Notes: generated by a model from the sequence alone, not told the origin. A stretch of DNA of 8,534 nucleotides from Atopobium sp. UBA1382 (GCA_002305805.1 DBQY01000009.1:186794-195327), one strand, 5' to 3'; counted from the first letter of the stretch, positions 1 through 7,109 are shown. Numbers and translations are program-made.

Positions 1-198
1 CTGGTCGCCCTCCCCCACGGCGTTCACGACGGGCTTGATCATGTACGTCCCGAGCAGGTTGGCCAGACCCGCCAGCGTGACGAGCACGGCCACCGCGAGC
101 ATGAGCCAGCGGGCGTGGCTCATGTAGGACAAGAGCTCGCGCAGCGTGGCGAGAAGGTCGTGCGGCCGCGACGGCGCGGCGTTTCCACGAGCGGGCAT
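1..198 (-). CDS. ABC exporter half-transporter, second subunit (N-terminal 66 residues, runs off window)
   Basis: Only the first 66 codons are visible; the gene continues past the left edge. The reading frame is open throughout, starting MPARGNAAPSRPHDLLATL. A first membrane segment covers about residues 30-50 and is followed by GTYMIKPVVN, a motif typical of the start of fused permease-ATPase exporter subunits. The ATG directly abuts the TAG of the preceding half-transporter, with no base between them. GGGGAGG inside the end of that gene, 8 bases before the ATG, serves as ribosome binding site, so the two are almost certainly translationally coupled. As the partner of a subunit with a degenerate ATP site, it should carry the intact catalytic glutamate and switch histidine, but that part lies outside the window. 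The exporter role is inferred from context and family resemblance; the substrate is unknown. Confidence 0.8.
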   Translation of the reverse strand, partial: MPARGNAAPSRPHDLLATLRELLSYMSHARWLMLAVAVLVTLAGLANLLGTYMIKPVVNAVGEGDQ

Positions 199-1938
199 CT
201 AGGCCACCTCCCCGCTAATCCCAGAGCCCACCTGTGACTCGTAGATCTCCTGATAGATGGGATCGGTGGCGAGAAGCTCCTCGTGCGTGCCGCACGCGTG
301 GACGCGTCCGTCGTCGAGCACCACGATCTTGTCGGCGTCCATCACGGACGCCACGCGCTGCGCGATCACGATCTTGGTGACGTCCGCAAGGCGCGCAAGG
401 TTCTCGCGGATCGCGGCGTCCGTGGCCATGTCCACGGCGCTCGTCGAGTCGTCCAGGATGAGCACGCGCGGGTGCTTGAGCAGGGCGCGCGCGATGCAGA
501 GGCGCTGGCGCTGGCCTCCCGAGACGCCGGCGCCGCCCTGGCCGAGCACGCCCTCCAGCCCGCCGATGCGCTCCAGGAACTCGTCCGCGCGGGCGAGCCG
601 GCACGCCTCGAGCATCTGCTCGTCCGTGGCATCCGCGTCGCCCCAGGCCAGGTTCTCGCGAACCGTGCCGGAGAACAGCACGTTCTTCTGCAGCACCACC
701 GCCACGGCGTCGCGCAGCACGGCAAGATCGTAGGCGCGCACGTCGTGGCCGCCCACGCGTACCGAGCCCGCGGTCACGTCGTAGAGCCGCGCGATGAGCT
801 GCACGAGCGTGGTCTTGCCCGAGCCCGTGCCACCGAGCACGCCCACCGTGGAGCCGGCCGCAATGTCCAGGCAGACGTCCGAGAGCACGTCCTTCTCGGC
901 ATCTGATGCGTACTTGAAGCAGACGTGGTCGAAGACGACCGAGCCGTCCGACACGACCGCGATCGCGTCAGGCGGCGAGGCGAGCGTGGGCTTCTCGTCC
1001 AGAACCTCGCGCACGCGCTCCACACTGGTCACGGCGCGGGCGAGCATGAGGAAGACATTGGAGATCATCATCAGCGAGTTCACGATCTGCAAGACGTAGC
1101 TCATAAAGCCCGTGAACGAGCCCACGGTGAGCGTACCGGCGAGGATCATCTGCCCGCCAAAGAGCAGGATCGCCACGCTCGTCGCGTACATGGCACCCTG
1201 GAGGATCGGGACATTCAGGACCGCGGTGCGGAAGGTGCGCGTGGCGGTGTCCGCCAGGTGCTCGTTCACGGCGGCAAAGCGCTCGGCGACATGGCCCTCG
1301 CGCACGTAGGCCTTGATCACGCGGATGGCGGCGAGATCCTCCTGCAGGGCGTCGTTCAGCTGGTCCATCGCGCGCTGCAGCACTCGGTAGCGCGGCGCCA
1401 CGCGTGCGACCACGCTGAGCATGGCCACCGCGAGCAGCGGCACGACCACGCAGAACACCACGGCGAGCTCCGGCGACATCGCGAAGGCGTAGATGATACC
1501 CGCCACGAGCGCCGACGGGCCGCGCACGAGCGGGCGCGTGCCCGTGACGAGCGCGTTCTGCACGACGGTGACATCGGTGGTAAGACGCGTCACGAGCGAG
1601 GAGCCCTCGAAGTCGTCGATGTTGGCGAAGGAGAAGGTCTGGAGGTGCGCGTACTCCGCCGCGCGCAGATTGGCGCCCAGGCCCATCGCGGCGCGGGCCG
1701 AGAAGCGCGCATAGGCGAGGCCCAGCGCGAGGGCAGCCGCCGCGCAGAGGAGCATGAGGGCGCCGTTGGTGAGGACCACGTGCAGGTCGGCGGCCATGAT
1801 GCCCTGATCCACGACCTGCGCCATGAGGATCGGGATGAAGAGCTCGAGCGAGGTCTCGGCGGCGACGCACAGCACAGCCAGCAGGAAGTCCCGCCGGTAC
1901 GGCCCCAGAAACCGCGCTATGAGGCGTACGCCGTCCAT
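199..1938 (-). CDS. ABC exporter half-transporter with degenerate ATP site (heterodimer subunit)
   Basis: This 579-residue protein has an N-terminal six-helix exporter membrane domain (about residues 15-315) and a C-terminal ATPase domain. Visible motifs are Walker A GGTGSGKTT (369-377), Q-loop VVLQKNVLFSGTVRENL, a canonical signature SGGQRQRL (starting about 473), Walker B RVLILDD (491-497) and D-loop SAVD. The catalytic glutamate after Walker B is aspartate (D497, codon 450-448) and the switch histidine is glutamine (IAQR, Q527, codon 360-358). This is the pattern of the non-catalytic subunit in heterodimeric exporters such as TM287/288 or BmrCD. It should pump drugs, lipids or peptides outward with the next gene's product; the substrate cannot be read. 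I chose the ATG at 1938 because AAGGGGAGG lies just upstream. A TTG at 1977 would add 13 residues with no ribosome site and would lie upstream of a possible -10 box. Confidence 0.93.
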   Translation of the reverse strand: MDGVRLIARFLGPYRRDFLLAVLCVAAETSLELFIPILMAQVVDQGIMAADLHVVLTNGALMLLCAAAALALGLAYARFSARAAMGLGANLRAAEYAHLQTFSFANIDDFEGSSLVTRLTTDVTVVQNALVTGTRPLVRGPSALVAGIIYAFAMSPELAVVFCVVVPLLAVAMLSVVARVAPRYRVLQRAMDQLNDALQEDLAAIRVIKAYVREGHVAERFAAVNEHLADTATRTFRTAVLNVPILQGAMYATSVAILLFGGQMILAGTLTVGSFTGFMSYVLQIVNSLMMISNVFLMLARAVTSVERVREVLDEKPTLASPPDAIAVVSDGSVVFDHVCFKYASDAEKDVLSDVCLDIAAGSTVGVLGGTGSGKTTLVQLIARLYDVTAGSVRVGGHDVRAYDLAVLRDAVAVVLQKNVLFSGTVRENLAWGDADATDEQMLEACRLARADEFLERIGGLEGVLGQGGAGVSGGQRQRLCIARALLKHPRVLILDDSTSAVDMATDAAIRENLARLADVTKIVIAQRVASVMDADKIVVLDDGRVHACGTHEELLATDPIYQEIYESQVGSGISGEVA

Positions 1939-1965
1939 CTGCCTCCCCTTGCCGCCGCCAACACC

Positions 1966-1971
1966 GTTATA
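1966..1971 (-). promoter_or_regulatory. Possible -10 box for the ABC exporter operon
   Basis: On the minus strand this reads TATAAC (5 of 6 matches to TATAAT). It lies 20 bases after the terminator hairpin of the upstream channel gene and 27 bases before the ATG at 1938. I see no convincing -35 at the expected distance, where the hairpin arm lies. A separate promoter makes sense because the hairpin should stop upstream transcription. Weak evidence. Confidence 0.35.
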
Positions 1972-1991
1972 GCGCAACGGACAGATGAAGA

Positions 1992-2029
1992 GCGGGCCCG
2001 TCGCCGCGCATCCGCGACGACGGGCCCGC
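1992..2029 (-). terminator. Intrinsic terminator hairpin after the Cache-MscS channel gene
   Basis: A perfect 12-base-pair outer stem (GCGGGCCCGTCG with CGACGGGCCCGC) is followed by one non-Watson-Crick position (2004/2017), a 4-pair CGCG inner stem and a 4-base loop. In plus-strand RNA the odd position is a C-A mismatch. In minus-strand RNA it is a U-G wobble, giving a continuous 17-pair stem. It begins 21 bases beyond the channel stop codon. The following minus-strand bases TCTTCATCTGTC are pyrimidine-rich but not a true T-run, which is common for GC-rich terminators. Confidence 0.8.
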
Positions 2030-2050
2030 GGGGCAGATCGAAACCGCAGT

Positions 2051-5000
2051 CTAGCGCCGCTCGGAGTCGTTAGACTCGTCGAAGTCCTCGTCCTCGTCGG
2101 CCATGCTCCTGATGGCCTCCTTTTGCTCCGCGTTGAACTTGTCGGCAGCCAGCTTCTCGTCGATGGTCGCCTTCTTGAATACGGTCGGCTGGTTGACCAC
2201 GACCTGCGGGAACGGAACCGAGATGTCGTAGCGGTCGAAGAGCAGCTTCATCTCGCGGTTCAGGTCGTTGGTGAGGGCCGAGCGGTCCTTCTCGGCGCAC
2301 TCCGCCACGATCTTTATGTTGACCGAGTTGTCCGCGAGCATCGTGACGCCCTTGTAGAACGGGCCGTCGATGATCGCCGGCAGACGCCGCTTGATGTTGG
2401 GAAGCTCCTTGGAGAGGATGCTCTCCACGCGCTCGAGGCTCTCGCCGTACTCGATGCCCACCTCGACGGAGGCGTAGCTGTGCTCCTTGGTCATGTTGAC
2501 CACGTTGGAGATGTTTGAGTTGCGCAGCACGAGCACGTTGCCGTTGCCGTCGTTGATCTTGGTGGTGCGCACGCCGATCTCCATGACGGTGCCGCGCTGG
2601 CCGCCCACCTGGATGATGTCGCCGACGCGGAACTCTCCCTCGAAGATGATGAAGAGGCCGGAGATGATATCGGTGACGATGTCCTTGGCTCCGAGGGACA
2701 CCGCAAAGGTGAGCAGCCCCGCCGAGGCGAGCAGCGTCGCCGTGTCCACGCCGAGAAGAGCGAGACACCAGTACAGGATGCCGATCACCGAGGCGTACTT
2801 GACGATGCTCGACGCGAGGCGACACATCGTGACGCCACGGGCCTCGACCACGCGCGAGACGAGCATGAGGATCTTCTGGATGATCTCCGTGACGGTGAGG
2901 ACCAGGCAGGCGAACATGATCGCCGCCGTGATGGCGAAGATGTTGAGCCCGTGCTGCCAGGAGCCGCCGAGGATGTACGAGAAGATCGAGCCCTCCTCGA
3001 AGATGGCGTCCTTGAAGACGACCGCAAGACACACGAGGATGACGGCGGCACCGACGAACCAGCGCAGCACGCAGCCGAGCTTCTGCTCGGGCGTCATGTC
3101 GTTCCAGTCGAGGGAGCGACGGAACCAGCGGCTGGCGGCGCTCATGGTCTTCATGGTGCGCCCGCCGACGGTGACGTCCACCATGCGCGGGCGTCCCTCG
3201 TCCTTCTCTCCCGGCTCGGCGGATGCGGCCTGCCCCTTGGCCCCGGCAACCGGCTCGCAGACCGTGAGACAGTAGAGGACCGCCAGGCACACGAGCGCTA
3301 TGCCGCCCGTAGCCATGGTGAGCGGCCCGCGCTCGGCCATGAGGGCGCCGTCGGGACCCGCGGCAAAGACGTAGTAGTCGCTCGTCTCGGCAGAGGCGGC
3401 ATAGAGCTGCTCGCCGTTGATGGTGATGTAGTCGCTGTAACCGTCCTTGAGCTGGTCCTCGCTCATGCCGCACTCGGTGACCGGCTTGCCGATCATGTTG
3501 TCGTTGGGGTAGTAGGCGATGGTGTCGTCCGCCTTGTTCACGGCAAAGGCGAAGCCGCCGACGCCCACCTGAACGCCGTCGAGGACATTCTCGATCTGCA
3601 CGCTCTCCAGAAGCGTCTCCAGGCGCGTCGGGTGGATGCCGAGCTGGACGAAGCCGTTCACGGTGCCCGACTCGTCGTGCGTGGTCACGCCGATGTACTG
3701 GCGCATCTCCCCCGAGACCTCGTCCGGCCCGGCGGGCTGCACGAGGGAGTCGACACCCTGCAGGAGCTTGCGGAACTCGTAGGACTGGTCCTCGGGGTCC
3801 TCGGAGAGCGCGAAGTTGGTGAAGCTGGAGTTGGTCGCCGTCATCGTGCCGTTGATGTCAAAGGTGAAGAGGTACTGGATCTGCAGCGCGTCGGCGAGCT
3901 CCTGGAGCTTCTCGCGGTTGGCGAGCTCGGGGTTGTGGTCCAGGATGTAGGCCGCGACCTGCGCCTTGGAGAGGTAGCGCTCGTTGTACTGGTCCTCGAG
4001 CTCGGCGGCGCGGTCCTGGCTGCGCTCGATGGTCGAGGCGACCTGGTCGACGCGCTCGGTGAGCGTGAGCGACTGGGAGGACAGCGCGAAGAGCGTCTGC
4101 ATATAGAAGGAGATGACGATAACGGCAAAGAAGCCGATGACCGAGAGGACCGCCGCCCTGCTCGCGATCCGGCGGTTGACGTTCAGGCCGCCGGAGAGGG
4201 CGATGAGATCATCCCCATCGTGTCCCTCGCGCTCGTCCTCGCGCAGCACGAAGATGCCGTAGAGCGCCACGGATGCCACGACGACCGCAAAGACGAAGAG
4301 GATGACGCCGACGGTGATGTCGCCCGACGCGTTCATGTCGGCAGCGGGGACGGCCTCGATGTAGTACGTGTCGTCGATCAGGCAGACGTGACCGTAGAGG
4401 CGCTCGTTGCCGAGCTGCATCCAGCCGGTGAAGCCGTCCTCGAGGTCGCCGACATCCATGCCGGCGTCGAGCGCGTCGGCGCCGACGAGGCCGTCATTGG
4501 GGTGGTACTCGATCACGTAGGTCTGGGCGGAGAGGGCAAAGACGTAGCCGTCCTGCCCGATCTGGATGTTGCGCAGCACGCTCGCGGTGGAGCCGGTGGA
4601 CTCCACCAGGTCGTAGAGCTCTGCGGGGTCCTGCTCGATGACGACCATGGTCTCGTCGTCGATCCTGGCGGCGTAGTAGCGCGTGTGCCAGTCCCGATCG
4701 GGCAGGTTGACCTCGACGGCGCGCGACGGCTCGCCCGTGGAGAGCGACTCGCGCAGGTAGTTGAAGCGCGAGGAGGCAAAGTCCGCGCGCGTGTCCGCGG
4801 CCTTGGCCGCCACGGCGCCGTCCGCCTTCACGATGAGCACGTTGTCGACGTCGAGAAGCTCCTGGTACTCGCGCATCTTGGCGTCCGTCGCCTCGAAGCC
4901 GGTGTCGTTGGCCGCCATGAACGAGACGCTCTGGGCCTTGGACTGGTAGATGGCGTCAAAGGTCTCCTTGTTCTGCGCGTTCTCGTCCTCAGCCTCGGCG

Positions 5001-5167
5001 AGAAGGGCGGAGAGCTGCTCGGCCTCCGCCTCCATCTCCGCGTCGTAGTTGGCACGGGTGAGCTCGCCCTGCATGCCGGAGAGCAGCACCCCCATGACCA
5101 CGATGCTCGCGAGGGCGGCGATGACGATGGCCGCGATCTTTACCTTGAGCCTGTGTGACATCCGCAT
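2051..5167 (-). CDS. MscS-type channel fused to two tandem Cache-like sensor modules
   Basis: A 1038-residue integral membrane protein, far longer than the ~286-residue E. coli MscS. Predicted order: helix 1 (about 11-29), extracytoplasmic Cache-like module 1 (33-280), helix 2 (283-308), short acidic cytosolic loop, helix 3 (336-360), Cache-like module 2 (363-613), helix 4 (616-638), cytosolic linker, helix 5 (700-720), then the MscS core. The core comprises helices at 740-768 and 786-806, the pore-lining helix with LGAKDIVTDIISGLFIIFEG (808-838), the beta domain with GDIIQVGGQRGTVMEIGVRT, an alpha/beta vestibule to about 993, and an acidic tail. Eight helices put both sensors outside and the vestibule in the cytosol, matching MscS topology. 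Modules 1 and 2 are paralogous (YHPNDGLVG/YYPNDNMIG). Start: ATG 5167, six bases after AGGGGGT; a GTG at 5188 overlaps the upstream gene and is less likely. Channel identity is secure; ligand gating is inference. Confidence 0.9.
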   Translation of the reverse strand: MRMSHRLKVKIAAIVIAALASIVVMGVLLSGMQGELTRANYDAEMEAEAEQLSALLAEAEDENAQNKETFDAIYQSKAQSVSFMAANDTGFEATDAKMREYQELLDVDNVLIVKADGAVAAKAADTRADFASSRFNYLRESLSTGEPSRAVEVNLPDRDWHTRYYAARIDDETMVVIEQDPAELYDLVESTGSTASVLRNIQIGQDGYVFALSAQTYVIEYHPNDGLVGADALDAGMDVGDLEDGFTGWMQLGNERLYGHVCLIDDTYYIEAVPAADMNASGDITVGVILFVFAVVVASVALYGIFVLREDEREGHDGDDLIALSGGLNVNRRIASRAAVLSVIGFFAVIVISFYMQTLFALSSQSLTLTERVDQVASTIERSQDRAAELEDQYNERYLSKAQVAAYILDHNPELANREKLQELADALQIQYLFTFDINGTMTATNSSFTNFALSEDPEDQSYEFRKLLQGVDSLVQPAGPDEVSGEMRQYIGVTTHDESGTVNGFVQLGIHPTRLETLLESVQIENVLDGVQVGVGGFAFAVNKADDTIAYYPNDNMIGKPVTECGMSEDQLKDGYSDYITINGEQLYAASAETSDYYVFAAGPDGALMAERGPLTMATGGIALVCLAVLYCLTVCEPVAGAKGQAASAEPGEKDEGRPRMVDVTVGGRTMKTMSAASRWFRRSLDWNDMTPEQKLGCVLRWFVGAAVILVCLAVVFKDAIFEEGSIFSYILGGSWQHGLNIFAITAAIMFACLVLTVTEIIQKILMLVSRVVEARGVTMCRLASSIVKYASVIGILYWCLALLGVDTATLLASAGLLTFAVSLGAKDIVTDIISGLFIIFEGEFRVGDIIQVGGQRGTVMEIGVRTTKINDGNGNVLVLRNSNISNVVNMTKEHSYASVEVGIEYGESLERVESILSKELPNIKRRLPAIIDGPFYKGVTMLADNSVNIKIVAECAEKDRSALTNDLNREMKLLFDRYDISVPFPQVVVNQPTVFKKATIDEKLAADKFNAEQKEAIRSMADEDEDFDESNDSERR
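3254..5155 (-). repeat. Tandem internal duplication of a helix-Cache-helix sensor unit
   Basis: Unit 1 (5155-4244) and unit 2 (4165-3254), each about 304 residues, lie within the channel gene. Matching segments keep an offset of 331-332 residues: LYDLVES/LETLLES, VLRNIQIGQDGYVFAL/VLDGVQVGVGGFAFAV, YHPNDGLVG/YYPNDNMIG and LEDGFTGWMQLGNERLYG/LKDGYSDYITINGEQLYA. The flanking helices are also in register. Resemblance is clear in the membrane-proximal half of each module and weak in the distal half, so the duplication is old and the copies may now differ in ligand. Confidence 0.75.
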
Positions 5168-5178
5168 CGACTTACCCC

Positions 5179-6006
5179 CTAGTCCCACTTGTCGACGAGC
5201 GCGTCGATGGTTCCGTCGTCGAGCATCCCCTGGACCGCCTCGGCGACCGGCGCGGAGAGCTCGGAGCCCTTCTGCGTTGCGACGCCGTAGGACTGCTCGG
5301 CGACGACGAAGCCGTCGACCACGTGGCGCTTGTCGTCCATGTAGGTCTGCGCGATGGCGCCGTCGAGCACCATGGCGTCCACCGTGCCGTCCTCGAGGGC
5401 GTCGGAGAGCTCCTGGTAGCTGGGGAACTGCAGCAGGTGCCAGGTGTCGAAGGAGACGTCGGAGTTGTCCTCGTTGGCGGTGACGACCTCGCCGCTGGTG
5501 AAGCCGTCCTCATAGAGCTTGGTGGAGAGCAGCGGCGCGGCGTTGGCGCCCGACATCGTGCCGAAGGTGAGGCCCCTCATGTCGTCGATGCCCTCGATGA
5601 GCGAGGAGTTCTGCACCACGGCGATGACCCTGTCGTCGTAGTAGGCGGGCGAGAAGTCGAAGTTCTCGAGGCGCGTCTCCGCGATGGAGTAGCAGGCGGC
5701 GATGAGGTCCACCTGGCCGTCGAGGAGCATCTCCTTGCGGTTCTCGGGAAGGATGGTCACGAACTCGATGTCTCCGTAGCCGAGTCGGGAGGCCAGCTCC
5801 TCCACCAGGTCGATCTCCATGCCGTAGTAGTTGCCCGTGCCCTCGTTGAGGTAGCCGAAGCCCACCACGTCCGCGCGGACGCCCGCGCGCAGGGTCCCGG
5901 AACCGGTGATCGCGCTCACCGCGTCATCCGAGCACCCGGCCATCAGAAGGCTCGCCGGCAGCGCCCCCAGCATGAGCGCTCCGAACGATCGTCTCGTCAG
6001 ATTCAA
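5179..6006 (-). CDS. Tat-exported lipoprotein, family 3 solute-binding protein
   Basis: A 275-residue extracellular solute-binding protein of the polar-amino-acid type (SBP_bac_3). The N-terminus MNLTRRSFGALML is a twin-arginine signal, and the lipobox LMAGC places the lipidated cysteine at residue 25. The fold begins at TLRAGVRADVVGFGYL (38-53), then YYGMEIDLVEELASRLG, and VDLIAACYSIAETRLENFDF with R112 where family members hold the ligand carboxylate. The end KWD is the normal family end. Start: TTG at 6006 has AAGGAG 9 bases upstream. The ATG at 6015 touches that AAGGAG and seems too close; the ATG at 6060 and TTG at 6072 lack a ribosome site and sit on a possible -10 box. No permease or ATPase gene is adjacent. 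The channel gene follows after 11 bases, so the protein may act as a receptor for that channel. The ligand is probably an amino acid or similar small polar molecule, by family only. Confidence 0.88.
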   Translation of the reverse strand: MNLTRRSFGALMLGALPASLLMAGCSDDAVSAITGSGTLRAGVRADVVGFGYLNEGTGNYYGMEIDLVEELASRLGYGDIEFVTILPENRKEMLLDGQVDLIAACYSIAETRLENFDFSPAYYDDRVIAVVQNSSLIEGIDDMRGLTFGTMSGANAAPLLSTKLYEDGFTSGEVVTANEDNSDVSFDTWHLLQFPSYQELSDALEDGTVDAMVLDGAIAQTYMDDKRHVVDGFVVAEQSYGVATQKGSELSAPVAEAVQGMLDDGTIDALVDKWD

Positions 6007-6058
6007 CGCCTGCATCTCCTTGTACGTCTCGTTAACCAGCCGTTTCACACGATTCGCC

Positions 6059-6064
6059 ATTATC
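6059..6064 (-). promoter_or_regulatory. Possible -10 box of the binding protein/channel operon
   Basis: The minus strand reads GATAAT (5 of 6 matches to TATAAT) at the edge of an AT-rich patch. No strong -35 is present; GATTTA (6087-6082) lies 17 bases upstream and matches poorly. If real, transcription would start near 6052. That rules out translation from 6060 and supports the TTG/ATG starts at 6006/6015. Confidence 0.35.
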
Positions 6065-6273
6065 CCGTACAAAAATGCAGGTAAATCTAATTCTTTTAAG
6101 GTTCAACTCAGTTTTTAGGGTCGCGCTGAGCTGGGAAGGCGTCACTCAACCATTCTTTGATGCTCGATGCGGCTCGTTGTGGGGCACGGGCGCTTCTGCA
6201 AAATGGTGAGCGTTTTGTCACGGGGGTGCGGGCGGCACGTGCCTCACGCCTCCCACGAAGCAAGGAGGAACCC
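6061..6273. other. Divergent intergenic region between aquaporin and binding-protein operon
   Basis: This spacer has no convincing gene. The segment 6061-6118 is distinctly AT-rich against the window and likely holds the minus-strand promoter. On the plus strand, TTGTGG (6177-6182) and CAAAAT (6199-6204), 16 bases apart, form only a weak aquaporin promoter candidate. A perfect 10-base palindrome GGCACGTGCC lies at 6234-6243, between that candidate and the ribosome site. It could be an operator or chance. Confidence 0.4.
6262..6268 (+). promoter_or_regulatory. Ribosome binding site that decides the aquaporin start
   Basis: AAGGAGG is a near-perfect anti-16S match. It lies 5 bases before the in-frame TTG at 6274 and 14 bases before the ATG at 6283, favouring the TTG. 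Confidence 0.7.
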
Positions 6274-6987
6274 TTGGATTCCATGAAGAAGTACCTGGCC
6301 GAGGCCCTGGGCACGTTCACCCTCACGCTCTTTGGCTGCGGCAGCGCCTGCATCGCCGGCGCCGCCCTGGGCACCGTGGGCATCGCGCTGGCCTTTGGCC
6401 TCTCGATCGTCTGCATGGCCTTCGTCATCGGCAACGTCTCCGGCTGCCACATCAACCCTGCCGTGACCCTCGGCTGCTTCCTCGACGGCCGCATGAGCCT
6501 CAAGGAGCTCTACGGCTACTGGATCGCCCAGTTCGTGGGCGGCATCGCGGCCGCCTTCGCGCTGCTGTTCATCGTGGGCCAGTGCGGCGCCCTCGGCGGC
6601 GTGGCCGAGACCGGCCTCGGCTGCAACGGCTATGACGCGGCCTCCACGACCGGCCTCTCCATGATCGGCGCCTTTGTCGTCGAGATCATCCTGACCTGCG
6701 CGTTCGTGCTCACCATCCTGGGCGTGACCGCAGACAACAAGACCAGCCACTTCGGTGGCCTCGTGATCGGCCTCACCCTCACCTTCGTTCACATCATGGG
6801 CATCCCCCTGACGGGCACCTCCGTGAACCCCGCCCGCAGCTTTGGCCCCGCGCTCGCCATGGCCGTGACCGGCAACACCCTCGCCCTCGAGCAGGTCTGG
6901 GTCTTCATCTTTGCCCCGCTCGCCGGCGCCGCCCTCGCCGCCGCCATCTTCAAGGGCTTCAAGAGCTTCTACGGCTCGGAGGCGTAG
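6274..6987 (+). CDS. aqpZ: AqpZ-type water channel (aquaporin)
   Basis: A 237-residue MIP-family protein, close to E. coli AqpZ (231). It has six membrane helices and two half-helices with NPA motifs at 61-63 (HINPAVTLG) and 185-187 (TSVNPARSFGPAL). All four aromatic/arginine filter residues of AqpZ are present at equivalent positions: F41, H173, T182 and R188. The C-terminal ALEQVWVF also matches AqpZ. This filter belongs to water-selective channels and argues against a glycerol facilitator, which has glycine at the histidine position. The expected role is rapid passive water flow across the cytoplasmic membrane. I chose TTG 6274 over ATG 6283 because of the ribosome site spacing; the difference is three residues. 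It is the only plus-strand gene here and is divergent from the channel operon. Symbol assigned by resemblance to AqpZ; confident in family and subfamily. Confidence 0.93.
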   Translation: MDSMKKYLAEALGTFTLTLFGCGSACIAGAALGTVGIALAFGLSIVCMAFVIGNVSGCHINPAVTLGCFLDGRMSLKELYGYWIAQFVGGIAAAFALLFIVGQCGALGGVAETGLGCNGYDAASTTGLSMIGAFVVEIILTCAFVLTILGVTADNKTSHFGGLVIGLTLTFVHIMGIPLTGTSVNPARSFGPALAMAVTGNTLALEQVWVFIFAPLAGAALAAAIFKGFKSFYGSEA

Positions 6988-7047
6988 CCAGCCCAGTCGC
7001 TCGGAGAGATCCGACCCAGAGACCAGCTCCGGCACGCTTCGCCATTT

Positions 7048-7072
7048 CTTGCCCTAATAGGTCAAGGGCAGG
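7048..7072 (+). terminator. Weak hairpin after aquaporin
   Basis: CTTGCCCT and AGGGCAGG form an 8-pair stem with a 9-base loop. One position is a U-G wobble in plus-strand RNA but an A-C mismatch in minus-strand RNA, which fits use by the plus-strand aquaporin gene, 60 bases upstream. No T-run follows, so termination is uncertain. Confidence 0.4.
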
Positions 7073-7109
7073 CCGGGGCCCCGATGGAGCGCCCTCGTGC
7101 CACAAGGAT

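Noticed and set aside
925..2073. 382-residue plus-strand frame opposite the ABC exporter
   Set aside because: Histidine/arginine/glutamate-rich low-complexity product typical of antisense frames; it crosses the hairpin and the true gene's start.
2951..5158. 735-residue open frame on the plus strand opposite the channel gene
   Set aside because: A shadow of GC-rich codon bias: the product is rich in V, G, E, D, R and L without domain motifs, whereas the minus strand encodes clear Cache and MscS domains.
5179..5188. GTG start at 5188 for the channel gene, overlapping the binding protein stop
   Set aside because: AGGGGGT sits at the correct distance for the ATG at 5167, and the extra residues MGLGGKS would be encoded by the ribosome site itself.
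6145..6210. Imperfect inverted pair CTCAACCATT/AATGGTGAG in the aquaporin leader, possible riboswitch
   Set aside because: A bulged 9-pair arm with a 47-base loop and no recognisable riboswitch core; probably chance.
6207..6222. GTGA...TCAC half-sites resembling a CRP/FNR-type operator
   Set aside because: The gap is 8 bases instead of 6 and the outer bases do not match, so the resemblance is too weak.
6244..7035. 263-residue minus-strand frame opposite aquaporin
   Set aside because: Glycine/histidine/glutamate-rich antisense shadow; the plus strand has complete NPA motifs and a full water filter.
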